Numbered from the stretch's first letter, positions 1 through 9,520 are shown. The stretch is 64,000 bases of DNA from CAWBRT01 sp963819175 (GCA_963819175.1 CAWFVJ010000013.1:372001-436000), one strand, 5' to 3'. The notes: generated by a model from the letters alone, not told the origin. Numbers and translations: made by a program.

Positions 1-2
1 GC

Positions 3-1364
3 GGGCGGGCCATCCAGAAACTCGACAGTGCGCTGTACGACGTGCTGGTGACCGACGTTCGCATGCCCGACATCAGCGGCCTGGAGGTGCTTCACCATGC
101 CCGCCGCGTCTCGCCGGACACCAGGGTGATTGTGATCACCGCGGTGGACGATAACGAGACCTCGATTCAGGCGCAGAATGCCGGAGCGTTGTACGTCCGC
201 AAACTTGGCGCGAACCTTCCCACAGACGTGCGGGCAGCGGTTCAGTCGGCGATGGAGAATCAGTCGCTGCGCCAGCAGAATGCCATTCTCAAGCGCGATG
301 CGGCGGCGCATAACTCGCTCGATAATATAGTTGGCGATAGTCCCGCGATGGAAAACCTGAAGAAGCTTATCGGGACAGTGGCCGGCACCAACAGCACCGT
401 CATCGTCAGCGGGGAGAGCGGCACCGGCAAAGAGCTGGTTGCCCGGGCAATCCACGCCTGCTCGCAGCGCAGTGCCGAGCCGTTCGTCTCCATCAATTGC
501 GGCGCCTTTCCCGAGACGCTGCTGGAGAGTGAGCTGTTCGGCTACGTCAAGGGTGCGTTCACCGGCGCCAACCAGAACAAGCGCGGCTTGTTTGAACTGG
601 CGAACGGCGGCACGATCTTCCTCGATGAAATCAGCGAGATGTCTCTCACCATGCAGGTGAAACTGCTTCGCGTGCTGCAGGAGCGCGTAGTTCGACCGCT
701 GGGCGGCGGGGGCGAATCTCCAATTGATGTGCGCGTGATTGCCGCCACCAACAAGGATCTCGACGCGCTCGTCGGTGAAGGGCTGTTTCGCGAAGACCTC
801 TACTACCGTCTGCGCGTCATCCCCATCGAGGTGCCACCCTTGCGCGAGCGCGGGGACGACATCATATTGCTGGCAAATTACTTTTTACGAAAGTTCGCTC
901 ACCAGATGGACAAGAAGGTGAGTAAGATTTCCTCCGAATCGCTGGATCTGCTGCGTGGGTATGATTGGCCCGGCAATGTTCGGGTGCTGGAGAACACGAT
1001 CGAGCGCGCCGTCGCCATGCACGGCAGTGATGGTGGGTTTCTCCACATGCGTAGAGCCGGGGATATCCCTCGTGCAGACGGCGAGGACACTTACGGCAAC
1101 GGCGAACCACTGCAGGTGGAGTTGCCCAACGAGCGCAGCAAGGCCCGCGCCGCGGCTGCCGCGGCATCCGCCGGAGGAGGAGGCGCTACCGGAGTGGCTC
1201 TGCCGGCCGACGGGATGGACATGGAACGCTACATCGCCGACGTGGAACGTTCGCTCTTGCAGTCAGCGCTGCGCCGCTCGCAGGGCGTGCAGACGCGCGC
1301 CGCCGAAATGCTCAAACTGAGCTATCGCAGCTTCCGCCACATGATGAAGAAATACGATCTGTGA
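3..1364 (+). CDS. Sigma-54-dependent response regulator (NtrC family), 5' end outside window
   Basis: This is the C-terminal part of a bacterial enhancer-binding protein. The reading frame is open from base 3, so the true start lies upstream. The visible part holds the end of a receiver domain with the phospho-acceptor Asp in VTDVRMPD (codon at 54), then an AAA+ domain with Walker A GESGTGKE (visible residue about 137) and an intact sigma-54 contact loop GAFTGA (about 184), and a C-terminal Fis-type helix-turn-helix ending at MMKKYDL. The family uses ATP to open sigma-54 promoters in response to a partner kinase. The end of the receiver is unusual: the usual Lys-Pro is replaced by RKLG. No partner kinase is visible upstream, so the regulon is unknown. 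Confidence 0.93.
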   Translation, partial: GRAIQKLDSALYDVLVTDVRMPDISGLEVLHHARRVSPDTRVIVITAVDDNETSIQAQNAGALYVRKLGANLPTDVRAAVQSAMENQSLRQQNAILKRDAAAHNSLDNIVGDSPAMENLKKLIGTVAGTNSTVIVSGESGTGKELVARAIHACSQRSAEPFVSINCGAFPETLLESELFGYVKGAFTGANQNKRGLFELANGGTIFLDEISEMSLTMQVKLLRVLQERVVRPLGGGGESPIDVRVIAATNKDLDALVGEGLFREDLYYRLRVIPIEVPPLRERGDDIILLANYFLRKFAHQMDKKVSKISSESLDLLRGYDWPGNVRVLENTIERAVAMHGSDGGFLHMRRAGDIPRADGEDTYGNGEPLQVELPNERSKARAAAAAASAGGGGATGVALPADGMDMERYIADVERSLLQSALRRSQGVQTRAAEMLKLSYRSFRHMMKKYDL

Positions 1365-1430
1365 ATTGCGGGGATGAGGCTGCGAGATGAGTTGCGATTG
1401 GGCGCGCCATCTACTGCGCTTCCATAGCTG

Positions 1431-1598
1431 GTGTACCCCAATGTTTCAGGGAGCGTCATCCCGACCGAAGCGAAGCGAAGTGGAGGGATCTTGTGTCTTC
1501 CGCTGTCTTCCCGCGGCTAAGCAACACACGAGATTCCTCGACTCGCGACGAAAAGCGTCGCTCGCTCGAAATGACGTTCATCTCGTTGGGGTATAGCA
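1431..1598. repeat. Dispersed inverted-repeat element, copy R1
   Basis: This noncoding stretch matches three other places in the window (R2 at about 31930, R3 at about 41126, R4 at about 57590). It begins near TGTACCCCAA and ends near TTGGGGTATA, and has inner arms GTCATCCCGA and AAATGACG. The arms can pair, so the element can form a long imperfect hairpin. It fills most of the gap between the response regulator and the RcnB-like gene. It encodes nothing convincing and has the look of a non-autonomous mobile repeat. Confidence 0.7.
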
Positions 1599-1720
1599 TC
1601 TCTGGAACTGCTCAACAGCGCTCTTGGTGGTTGTAAACTATTGATTGTGGTGCCGGACTTTTCGGCAAACGATGAAGAGCACAGCCCATGAGCCGCGCTC
1701 TTCCGTTTCCCAAAACAATC

Positions 1721-2059
1721 TCAGTGTATGGTGGAAGCTATCACAATGGACGCTATCACGCCCGTTGCTACCGCCGCCAACACATAGCTGCCGTCGACTA
1801 AACGCCATTCATAGCCCGCCGGTGGCCGCTGCAGGTGATAGACCCGATAGTCAACCTTCTCGGCGCGAGCCCAATCTTCATGGCGCATGTGGTACCCTTT
1901 TCTCCACTCCTTGTGCTTCACATACGCGTGATTATCGTGGCGTTTGTCGTGTTGCTCCTCAGCGCGTTTGTCGTTGTGGTGCTCCTCAGCAAAGACCAGT
2001 CCGCCAGAAAGCATTGCTGCGAGCGTGCAGAGCGCGATAGTTTTATGAAAATTCTTCAT
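1721..2059 (-). CDS. RcnB-like small periplasmic protein
   Basis: A 112-residue protein with an N-terminal signal peptide (hydrophobic core after MKNFHKT, cleavage near VFAEE), a His/Asp/Lys-rich linker, and a C-terminal block YRVYHLQRPPAGYEWRLV followed by ATGVIASIVIA. This block is typical of the RcnB/DUF3315 family, whose founding member is a periplasmic protein linked to Ni/Co homeostasis in E. coli. I chose the ATG at 2059 because AGGAG lies five bases upstream; a GTG two codons earlier is possible. The His-rich linker fits metal contact, but metal specificity cannot be read from sequence. It is isolated from other metal genes. Confidence 0.75.
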   Translation of the reverse strand: MKNFHKTIALCTLAAMLSGGLVFAEEHHNDKRAEEQHDKRHDNHAYVKHKEWRKGYHMRHEDWARAEKVDYRVYHLQRPPAGYEWRLVDGSYVLAAVATGVIASIVIASTIH

Positions 2060-2303
2060 GGTCACTCCTGTTCATTGGGGGTTTGAACCAGTCCCTTCCC
2101 AGCCTGCATGCAGGCAAAGACGATGGCAACAGCCCGTCTTGACCGCGACGAACAACTGCCTCGCCGCCCTACAGTCCCGTGAAAACCGATATGGGCGTCC
2201 GCGATGAAAACCACTCTTAGGCTATCCTACATTCAATTATGATGCATTAGCGAATCACCAAGCCAGACTAGTGGAAGTCGTTATAATTTGTACCCAAACA
2301 GCT

Positions 2304-2537
2304 ATGTGGTATGTCCTGCGATTTCTGTGGAACGCGACTCGCGGCCATCATCTGGCGCCGTGGCGGAGCCCCTATCTGCGCTGGCGTCTTGAGACCTATA
2401 CGGGCATCAGGATGCATCGGATCGGCTTCATCGAATTCCTGGGTTTCACCTGGCGCGAGCGAATGCAGATTCTGCGCTTTCTCCGCTGGACGGGGCAAAT
2501 GGGAAAATATACCCGAGCGAAACCTCAGAACCCTTGA
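2304..2537 (+). CDS. Small conserved-looking hypothetical protein
   Basis: A 77-residue basic, aromatic-rich protein starting MWYVLRFLWNATRG, with later blocks APWRSPYLRWRLETYTG and LRFLRWTGQMGKY. Such Trp/Arg-rich short proteins occur in Acidobacteriota, but I cannot name a function. The frame stays open 11 codons upstream, but the ATG at 2304 begins the aromatic block. A TATAAT hexamer sits at 2282-2287 without a good -35 box. It ends where a cluster of GC-rich hairpins begins. Confidence 0.5.
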   Translation: MWYVLRFLWNATRGHHLAPWRSPYLRWRLETYTGIRMHRIGFIEFLGFTWRERMQILRFLRWTGQMGKYTRAKPQNP

Positions 2538-2544
2538 GGCAATC

Positions 2545-2656
2545 TATCGCCCGCTACGCGGGCTGGGTGGGCAGATTCCATGCGTACCCCAGGCTTGCGC
2601 CTGGGGCTACCGTCTGTTGCCCGCTGCGCGGGCTTGCAACATCCAAGCCGGTTAGC
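2545..2656. repeat. Cluster of three GC-rich hairpins
   Basis: Three palindromes in a row: GCCCGCTACGCGGGC, CCCCAGGCTTGCGCCTGGGG and GCCCGCTGCGCGGGC. The joining words (for example ggctaccgtctg) also occur in the mirror-image elements at 46850 and 50385, so this is probably a decayed relative. It lies between two convergent genes. Confidence 0.5.
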
Positions 2657-2676
2657 TGGCTAGTCCCAAACTGCAG

Positions 2677-3480
2677 TTACTGAAAGCTGAGAACGATCTC
2701 GTCGCCGGAAGCGGCCTTGAGAGAGCGTGACGCCGGCGCGCCGTTGCAGACGATTTCCAGATAGCCGCTGGAGCCCACCATCGCAAAGATTTCGCCGGGC
2801 GCTCCCTCGTCGAATGTCTTGTGAAGGCGCGTGATCTGCTGTCCGTTGATTTCGATCCGGAACACCGGGGCCTGCGGCAGCACAAACTGCGGAAAATGAG
2901 CGATCGAAAAATTGGTAATCAGGTTGCCGAATTTGTCCGCCTTGAGCACGATTCCGTACGCCCGCTGCTCGCTCTCGATGCGGGGATTCAGGTTGGCGAA
3001 ACGCCGGTAATCGCTGATCGGATCGCCGATATTCGACGGATCGATTCCCTTGGTAATCCACGCGGCTATGGGTGCGAAGATATCTCGGCCATGAAAAGTA
3101 CGGCTGACCGGCTGCAAAAAGTAGTGCGAGGCCGTGATATGGCGAACCGTAACGCGCTCCTCCCGCTCGTAGATGAACGAGAAAACGCCGTTGTCGGGAC
3201 CCACAAAGTAATGCCTGCCGGCTTGCACCAGAATGGGACGGCGCTCGCCGCCGACGCCGGGATCGACCACCACCAGGTGTACCGTCTCCGACGGAAAATA
3301 CTGATACGCCTGTGCAATCGTAAAGGCGCCGTCGACCACGCTGTAGGAGGCAACGTCGTGCGAGATGTCCAGCAGGTTGACCTCGGGGTTGATCGTCAGG
3401 ATCACGCCCTTCATCGCGCCCACAAAGTGATCGCGCACGCCAAAATCGGTGGTAATGGTGATGATGTTCCGCGCGGGCAA
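2677..3480 (-). CDS. SAM hydroxide adenosyltransferase (DUF62 / PF01887 family)
   Basis: A 267-residue protein beginning MPARNIITITTDFG. The opening TTDFG and the downstream blocks DPGVGG, FVGPDNGVFS and FHGRDIFAP are the hallmark motifs of the SAM-dependent chlorinase/fluorinase/hydroxide-adenosyltransferase superfamily. The N-terminal half holds the SAM-binding Asp in TTDFG and the C-terminal beta-barrel half ends in GDEIVLSFQ. Non-halogenating members split SAM into adenosine and methionine with water. A halogenase role is unlikely because nothing nearby suggests halometabolite synthesis. The gene is monocistronic. Confidence 0.88.
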   Translation of the reverse strand: MPARNIITITTDFGVRDHFVGAMKGVILTINPEVNLLDISHDVASYSVVDGAFTIAQAYQYFPSETVHLVVVDPGVGGERRPILVQAGRHYFVGPDNGVFSFIYEREERVTVRHITASHYFLQPVSRTFHGRDIFAPIAAWITKGIDPSNIGDPISDYRRFANLNPRIESEQRAYGIVLKADKFGNLITNFSIAHFPQFVLPQAPVFRIEINGQQITRLHKTFDEGAPGEIFAMVGSSGYLEIVCNGAPASRSLKAASGDEIVLSFQ

Positions 3481-3693
3481 AATTCGTTCTCCGTCGCCTG
3501 CCGGGAAAGCCGCCGGCTTTCCAAAATAAAGTGAAAGCCGACACTAGCCTTTAAGGGCGCTTCCGTCAAGCGGCAAGCTGCGCGGGTTCCGCCCCTTTGG
3601 GTGAGGAACCGGCAGCGCCACTCCATGTTAGCGCCGAACTATGCAGTCCGGATGCTAGAATTTTCTCCACCCTGAGATGCGCAACTATGGCGC

Positions 3694-5073
3694 ATGTCGG
3701 GGAACGCTGGTTTCCGCATGTTTACCTTCGTACTATTGCGAGTTCTGGCCGTGCTGCTGCTGGTGGCCGCCAATGCGTTCTTCGTGGCCGCCGAGTTCTC
3801 GCTGGTCAGCATCCGCGATACCCGTATCGAGCAGCTCATCGAGGCCAAGCGAGCAGGCGCCCGCACCATCCAGAAGCTCCACCGCAAACTCGACGAGGTG
3901 CTCAACGGGGTGCAGTTGGGCGTTACCATGGCAAGCCTTGCCCTGGGCTGGATCGGCGAGGCTGCCCTGGCTCGCGTGCTGGAACAGCCGCTTGAACAGT
4001 TGCCTCACGCCGCCGTTTACGCCCATGCAGTTTCGATCGCGGTGGCCTTCGGGGTGATCACCTATTTTCACGTGATCCTCGGCGAGGTTGTTCCCAAGTC
4101 GGTTTCACTGCAACAGGCCGAGCGCGTGGCCTTGGCCGTTGCCAAGCCGCTGGACGTATACATGACGATCTTCAGCCCTTTGCTGAAGTTCATGGCGCGT
4201 TCCTCGCGACTGGTGCTGCGCATTTTCGGAACTCGTGAGCTGCGCGCGGGTGGCGTCCATTCGGCGGAGGAGCTGAAGATGATCGTCACCGCGAGCCGCC
4301 GTTTTGGGCTGATCCCGCTCGAACAGGAGGAGATGGTTCACCGCGCGCTCGATCTGGAGACGGTCACGGTGCGCGAGGTGATGGTGCCGCGAGTCGATAT
4401 TTTTTCGCTTCCCGCCGATATGCCTCTGGAAGAGGCCATGAAGCACGTCGTGGAAGAACAGCACTCGCGGGTGCCTGTCTACGACCCGCAGCGCGGGACC
4501 GAAGCGATCATCGGGGTACTCTATTCCAAAGATCTGATGCGCTGGATGCAGTCTCGCTTTATGCACGAAAACGACCAACGCGCCCAGCGGCATTCGGGAT
4601 GGCGCGCGCGCCACATCATGCGCGACGTGCTGGTCGTTCCGGAGACGAAACCCCTGCCCGATCTGCTGATGGAGTTCAAACGGCGAAAGCGGCACCTCGC
4701 CGTGGTGGTCGACGAGTTCGGCACGACGGCGGGAGTCGTGACCGTGGAAGACGTGATCGAGCAGCTGGTGGGCGAGATCGAGGACGAATACGACATCGCG
4801 CCGCGGGCATTGGTTGCCGAACCCAACGTGCTGGTGCTGGAAGGCTCGACGAACATTCGCGACCTGGATTCGCAGTATCAACTGCGCCTGCCGCGAGACG
4901 AGGGGTTCGAGACCCTGGCCGGCTTCGTCATGACCACCTTGCAGCGCATACCGCGAGAGGGCGATTCCTTCGAGTTCGCGGGCCGCCGCTACACGGTCGA
5001 GCGCATGGACGGCAATCGCGTGGAAGCCGTGCGGATTGAGCAGCTCGGTCCGGTAGAAGGGGAGCACGCCTGA
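3694..5073 (+). CDS. CNNM/CorC-type membrane protein with CBS pair (hemolysin-family)
   Basis: A 459-residue protein with an N-terminal DUF21/CNNM membrane domain (about residues 8-190, several hydrophobic helices starting FVLLRVLAVLLLVAANAFF), a CBS pair (about 200-345, including VREVMVPRVDIFSL and HSRVPVYD) and a C-terminal CorC_HlyC domain (about 360-450). The family is linked to Mg/Co transport or metal resistance; the name hemolysin is historical. An alternative start is the ATG at 3718. Its TGA overlaps the ATG of the next gene (TGATG at 5071-5075), which suggests co-transcription with the permease pair. Confidence 0.88.
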   Translation: MSGNAGFRMFTFVLLRVLAVLLLVAANAFFVAAEFSLVSIRDTRIEQLIEAKRAGARTIQKLHRKLDEVLNGVQLGVTMASLALGWIGEAALARVLEQPLEQLPHAAVYAHAVSIAVAFGVITYFHVILGEVVPKSVSLQQAERVALAVAKPLDVYMTIFSPLLKFMARSSRLVLRIFGTRELRAGGVHSAEELKMIVTASRRFGLIPLEQEEMVHRALDLETVTVREVMVPRVDIFSLPADMPLEEAMKHVVEEQHSRVPVYDPQRGTEAIIGVLYSKDLMRWMQSRFMHENDQRAQRHSGWRARHIMRDVLVVPETKPLPDLLMEFKRRKRHLAVVVDEFGTTAGVVTVEDVIEQLVGEIEDEYDIAPRALVAEPNVLVLEGSTNIRDLDSQYQLRLPRDEGFETLAGFVMTTLQRIPREGDSFEFAGRRYTVERMDGNRVEAVRIEQLGPVEGEHA

Positions 5074-5991
5074 TGCTGCGCCAGTTCGCCACTCGTCTGC
5101 TCTACACGCTGCCGGTTCTCTGGCTGGTGGTCAGCGTGGTTTTCCTGCTGATCCACATTGTGCCCGGCGACCCCATCCAGCAGATGCTTGGAGAAGGCGC
5201 GGCCAGCGCCGACATCGAAGCCGCCCGCCATGCTTATGGCCTCGACGTTCCGCTGGGCACGCAGTATGTCCACTACTGGAACGGCGTGCTGCACGGCGAT
5301 CTTGGCCGCTCGCTGCGCTTGAACCAGGGGGTTAGTCCAGGTGATCGCGCGCGCTTACCCGGCGACCATGACTCTGACCCTTGCCGCGCTGCTGGTGGCT
5401 GTGGCGCTCTCGCTTCCCGCAGGGGTTCGCTCGGCGCTGCGCCGCAACCGCTGGGATGACCGCCTGCTGAGCTTCGTCAGCCTGTTGGGACTGTCGTTTC
5501 CGAACTTCGCCCTGGGACCGATCCTGATCTTATTTTTCTCCATTCATCTCGGCCTGCTGCCGGTCTCCGGCGCGGGCACCTGGAAGCATCTGGTGCTGCC
5601 GGCGATCACGCTCGGCGGAGCGTTGGCGGCAATCCTGACGCGCATGGTGCGCACTTCCATGCTCGAAGAACTGGGGCAGGACTACATTCGCACCGCACGC
5701 GCCAAAGGCTTGCCTCAGCGAAAGGTCATCTACAGACACGCACTGCGCAATGCGCTGATCCCCATCGTCACCGTTCTGGGATTGCAGTTCGGCGCGCTGC
5801 TGGCGGGCGCCATCGTCACCGAAACCATTTTTTCCTGGCCGGGAATCGGCCGCCTCACCATCCAGGCCATTACCAATCGCGACTACTACCTGGTGCAGGG
5901 ATGCATCCTGTGCATCGGCCTGACCTACGTGGCCGTCAACTTTCTTACCGATATGGCGTATTCGGCGCTCGACCCGCGGATCAGACAATGA
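5073..5991 (+). CDS. ABC transporter permease, DppB/OppB type (one frameshift)
   Basis: An inner-membrane permease of the dipeptide/oligopeptide class. The first frame encodes the N-terminal helix and the family motif VFLLIHIVPGDP; the second encodes the rest, including the cytoplasmic EAA loop (DYIRTARAKGLPQRKVIYRHALRNA, shown in part) and the C-terminal ALDPRIRQ. The frames join if one G is removed from the run ggggg near 5327, giving a normal product of about 305 residues. The stop overlaps the next start as ATGA (5988-5991). No ATPase or solute-binding protein is adjacent, so the substrate cannot be inferred. Confidence 0.85.
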
Positions 5992-6864
5992 CCACCAGAG
6001 CCGCTTGAGCAACCCGCGGCCCGGCGAGGCTGGGCGACGATCCGGCGGAATCCGCTGGCCGTGAGCGGCGTAGTGCTCATCGGTGTCTTTACGTTGTTCG
6101 CCGTCTTTGCGCCCTGGATCGCGCCGCGCGATCCCGCCTGGATCGATCTGCCTGCACGGCTTGCCGGACCCTCGCGTGCGCACTGGTTCGGCACCGACGA
6201 GCTGGGCCGCGACATGCTCTCGCGCATCATCTACGGATCGCGCATTTCGATGCTGGTGGGCTCCAGCGTTGTCGCCGGGTCGCTTGCGATCGGCACCATC
6301 ATCGGTTCTCTCGCCGGTTACTATGGCGGCAGGTTCGATCGCTTCGTCAACGTCGTAGTGATGAACGCATTTCTGTCGTTTCCCGGCATCCTGCTGGCGA
6401 TTGCTTTTGTCGCCTTTCTCGGCCCCGGTCTGTTCAATTTGATCCTTGCGCTCATCATCGGCGGATGGGTCGGCTACGCCCGCCTGGTGCGCGCGCAGGT
6501 GCTGGCGGCGCGCGAGCGCGAGTATGTGGAGGCGGCGCGTACGCTCGGAGCGGGCGACCTGCACATCATTATCCGTCACATCCTGCCCAACATCGTGCAA
6601 CCGGTGATCGTGCAGGCCGCCATCGGCATGGCCGGCGCCGTGTTGGCCGAGGCCACCATGAGCTTTCTAGGGCTGGGAGTTCCTCCGCCCGTGGCGAGCT
6701 GGGGAACCATGCTCAACGACGGCCGCTCTCACCTGTTCGACGCGCCGCACCTCGTCCTCTTTCCCGCCGGAGCCGTGATGCTCGCCGTGCTGTCGTTCAA
6801 CTTTATCGGCGATGCGCTGCGAGACTATCTCGACCCGCGATCAAGGATGGAGAGCGGAATCTGA
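5988..6864 (+). CDS. ABC transporter permease, DppC/OppC type (one frameshift)
   Basis: The partner of the preceding permease. The long frame begins only at 6061, but upstream codons in the same frame read ARRGWATIRRNPLAVSG, the usual DppC N-terminus. Removing one T near 6007 joins these to the ATG at 5988, which overlaps the stop of the upstream gene. Visible motifs are FGTDELGRDMLSRIIYGSR, the EAA loop EREYVEAARTLGAGD and the C-terminal GDALRDYLDPR. Expected product about 291 residues. The family forms a heterodimeric channel with DppB. Confidence 0.84.
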
Positions 6865-6904
6865 GGCGCCGGAGTTGGTGGGAGTTGTTCAATGAAAGCT
6901 GTCC

Positions 6905-7342
6905 CTATGCTCTCGTCCTCCGCCGCTGGGCGGCTGAGGACCTGTTCAGTGCCACGGCGGCGCGAATGAGCGCCTTCAATGCCTCTTCATCAATCTTGTC
7001 GCTCTCATGGAAATCGATGGCACGCCTGGTGCTGCCTTCGAGGCTGGAGTTGAAGAGGCCAGAAGGGTCATCCAACGAGGCGCCCTTGGCGAAGGTCAAC
7101 TTCACGACATTCTTGTACGTCTCACCGGTGCAGATGATACCGTTGTGCGACCACACCGGAACCCCTCTCCACTTCCACTCCTCGACCACTTCGGGGTCGG
7201 CCTGCTTGATGAGAATTCGGACCCGAGCGAGCGTCTCGCCCCGCCAATCGCTCAGATTCTTGATTCTCGCATCTATCAACTGAGAGGAAGAGTCTCCTCC
7301 TTTTCCTTCCTTCGAGCCGCTCTTCCTCTTCTTCAATAGCAT
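6905..7342 (-). CDS. DUF1801 domain protein
   Basis: A protein of about 145 residues. After a basic N-terminal tail (MLLKKRKSGSKEGKGG) comes a DUF1801 domain with EEWKWRGVPVWS, IICTGETYKNVVKLTFAKG and the tail EEALKALIRAAVALN. I chose the ATG at 7342 because the tail resembles other family members; a TTG at 7384 overlapping the cupin stop is the alternative. DUF1801 proteins have an iron-chaperone-like fold in some relatives, but biochemical function is unknown. It lies directly downstream of the cupin gene and probably shares its transcript. Confidence 0.78.
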   Translation of the reverse strand: MLLKKRKSGSKEGKGGDSSSQLIDARIKNLSDWRGETLARVRILIKQADPEVVEEWKWRGVPVWSHNGIICTGETYKNVVKLTFAKGASLDDPSGLFNSSLEGSTRRAIDFHESDKIDEEALKALIRAAVALNRSSAAQRRRTRA

Positions 7343-7380
7343 CCCTGGTCTCACCCTTGAACGGCGCAGTCCGACTGAAT

Positions 7381-7770
7381 TCAACGCTTCTTTGCGTAGT
7401 TCTCCATTCCGGAAATATCGATGACCACCACCGGTTCATTTCCTACCACCCACGCATCGTGGCCTGGCGGAATCAAACTAAGTTCGCCGGGGCCGTACTC
7501 GCGCCCCGTGCCGTCATCCATGACGATGTGCAGGCGACCCGAAATGTGCAGATTCAGGTGCGGCGCCTGGCAGCTCCGCGTTTTGGCAATCGGCTTCACG
7601 TGAGTTGACCAGCGCCAACCCGGCTGGAAAACCGCTCGCCCGAATGTGGCTCCGCCTAGCGATACCAGGTCAACTTTGCCCAACTCGAAGCTGCGCGTCT
7701 CTTCCGGTTTAGCAAAATCGCCGTGCTCCATCGATGGTTTTTCTTTGTGCTTTAGCTGAGTTACTGCCAT
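7381..7770 (-). CDS. Cupin-domain protein
   Basis: A protein of about 129 residues with a single cupin barrel. The first cupin motif is HLNLHISGRLHIVMDDG and the second is GPGELSLIPPGHDAWVVG. The start is the ATG at 7770 because AGGAGGT lies eight bases upstream. Small cupins bind a metal through His/Glu residues and serve as enzymes or sensors; which applies here cannot be told. It is divergent from murC and precedes the DUF1801 gene. Confidence 0.8.
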   Translation of the reverse strand: MAVTQLKHKEKPSMEHGDFAKPEETRSFELGKVDLVSLGGATFGRAVFQPGWRWSTHVKPIAKTRSCQAPHLNLHISGRLHIVMDDGTGREYGPGELSLIPPGHDAWVVGNEPVVVIDISGMENYAKKR

Positions 7771-7878
7771 GGAACTGTACCTCCTGCGGAAGCTAGATGC
7801 CTCATCGCTAGACTGAGCAGCCGGCACCTTCGGGTGAGCCGCCAGATGATCTGACCTGCACCCGCCGGGCTATTCCTT

Positions 7879-7884
7879 TACAAT
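7879..7884 (+). promoter_or_regulatory. Possible -10 box for murC
   Basis: The hexamer TACAAT lies nine bases before the murC ATG, in the context TTTACAATCGAA, which recurs at the his promoter (63685). A transcript starting 6-7 bases later would be almost leaderless. No good -35 hexamer is seen, so this is tentative. Confidence 0.35.
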
Positions 7885-7893
7885 CGAATCTTC

Positions 7894-9305
7894 ATGTTTG
7901 CCAAGATTCAACGCATTCATTTCGTAGGCATCGGGGGCATCGGCATGAGCGGCATTGCCGAGGTGCTGCTCACCCTTGGCTTCCGCGTCAGCGGCTCCGA
8001 CCTGAGACACTCGCCGGTTACGGCGCGGCTGGTATCGCTGGGAGCGCAGGTCTTCGAGGGCCATCGGGCGGAGAACGTGCAGGGCGCCGAGGCCGTCGTG
8101 ACCAGCTCGGCCATCTCCAGAGATAATCCCGAGGTTGCCGAGGCGCATCGCCTCAAGCTTCCGGTCATCCAGCGCGCCGAGATGCTGTCGGAGCTGATGC
8201 GCCTGAAATACGGCATTGCCGTCGCCGGCATGCACGGCAAGACGACTACCACCAGCATGGTGGCCTCGGTGCTTGCCGCCGGAGGGCTCGATCCCACGGT
8301 CGTGGTGGGCGGGCGCGTGGACGCCATGGGCTCCAACGCCCGGCTTGGCACCTCGCACTACCTGGTCGCCGAAGCCGACGAGAGCGACCGCTCTTTCCTC
8401 AAGCTCTCGCCCATTCTGGCGGTGGTAACCAACATCGATCGCGAGCACATGGACTGCTATCGCGACATGGAGGACATCGAGCGCACCTTCATCGAGTTCA
8501 TGGATCGCGTGCCCTTCTACGGCATGGTGGTGGCTTGCCATGACAATGAACCGCTGCGCGCTTTGCTGCCAAGGGTGACGCGCAGAGTGGTGACCTACGG
8601 ACGCCACGCGGAAGCCAATTTTCATATCGCCGGATACTCGACCGTCAGAGCGCAGGACCGCGTGCGGCAGCGTTTTTCGGTGGTTTTCGACGGACGGGAG
8701 CTGGGCGATTTCGAAGTTTGCGCCGTGGGCGAGCACAATGTGCTGAACGCAACCGCGGCCATCGCAGTCGGCGTCGGGCTGGATATTCCGGTGGAGAAGG
8801 TTCGGGAGGGTATCGGAAGCTTTGGCGGCGTGGACCGCCGTTTCCAGGTCAAGGGCCGCGGCAACAATATCCTCGTGGTGGACGATTACGGACATCACCC
8901 GACCGAGATTCGCGCCACTTTGGCATCGGCACGGCACTGGGTGGCACCCGGCAACGCGTACACGTCATCTTCCAGCCGCATCGTTATACCAGAACCTACC
9001 TCCTCATGGACGAGTTCGCAGCGGCCTTTCCCGATGCCGATCGCCTGCTGGTGCTGGATATCTATGCCGCCAGCGAACAGCCAATCGCGGGCGTCAGCGG
9101 GCTGACGCTGGCCTCCCGGATTCACTGCGCCGGTGAGCGGCCGGCGGAGTTTGCCGCATCGTTCCAGGCCGCGGTCGACGCCGTGGTGCAGGAGGCGCAA
9201 CCGGGAGATCTGATTCTGACCCTCGGAGCGGGAAGCGTTTCGCAACTGGGGCCGCAGATCGTCGAGCGGCTGAAAGCCCGGGCGGCCACTGCCGTGCCGG
9301 GGTAG
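7894..9305 (+). CDS. murC: UDP-N-acetylmuramate--L-alanine ligase (one frameshift)
   Basis: This cytoplasmic enzyme adds L-Ala to UDP-MurNAc, the first step of the peptidoglycan stem peptide. The N-terminal Rossmann-like motif HFVGIGGIGMSGIAEVL, the ATP loop GMHGKTTTTSM, EADESDRSF and DDYGHHPTEI identify it. After about residue 347 the frame breaks; the other frame continues VHVIFQPHRYTRT and ends GDLILTLGAGSVSQLG, the expected C-terminal domain. Adding one G in gcacggcactg near 8935 restores an enzyme of about 470 residues. It heads the murC-ftsQ-ftsA-ftsZ run, and the shift in an essential gene is most likely an assembly error. Confidence 0.95.
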
Positions 9306-9465
9306 CGCTGGGCCTGCATTCTGAACCTTCTCCGGTCGCTGTTAAAGTAGATCCAAAGATCGCTAAGGGAATTCCCTCATGGTCGGTTTCGGTCCGTACC
9401 ACGGACGATTCCCCTAGCAATTTCCCCTATCCTTTTCCACGAAAAAAGCAGTTATAGTGAGCTGA

Positions 9466-9485
9466 CACTCCGTTTAAGCGGAGTG
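9466..9485 (+). promoter_or_regulatory. Small hairpin before ftsQ
   Basis: A perfect 7-bp stem (CACTCCG / CGGAGTG) with a 6-base loop lies about 35 bases upstream of the ftsQ start in the 215-bp murC-ftsQ gap. There is no T-run, so it is not a standard terminator. It may influence ftsQ translation, but this is only a possibility. Confidence 0.3.
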
Positions 9486-9520
9486 GCCACGTGCTAGGCT
9501 CCGGCGGTGTTCGCATCTCC

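Noticed and set aside
2282..2287. TATAAT as a promoter for the small gene at 2304
   Set aside because: There is no -35 element and the context is AT-rich by chance; kept only as a remark.
2660..3544. 294-codon minus-strand frame overlapping the SAM hydroxide adenosyltransferase
   Set aside because: It is a different frame of the same strand; the other frame carries all family motifs.
4105..5067. 320-codon minus-strand frame opposite the CNNM-type gene
   Set aside because: It is antisense to a conserved multi-domain protein, and its composition is His/Arg-rich.
5530..6600. 356-codon minus-strand frame opposite the permease pair
   Set aside because: It spans both permeases including their junction; no domain seen.
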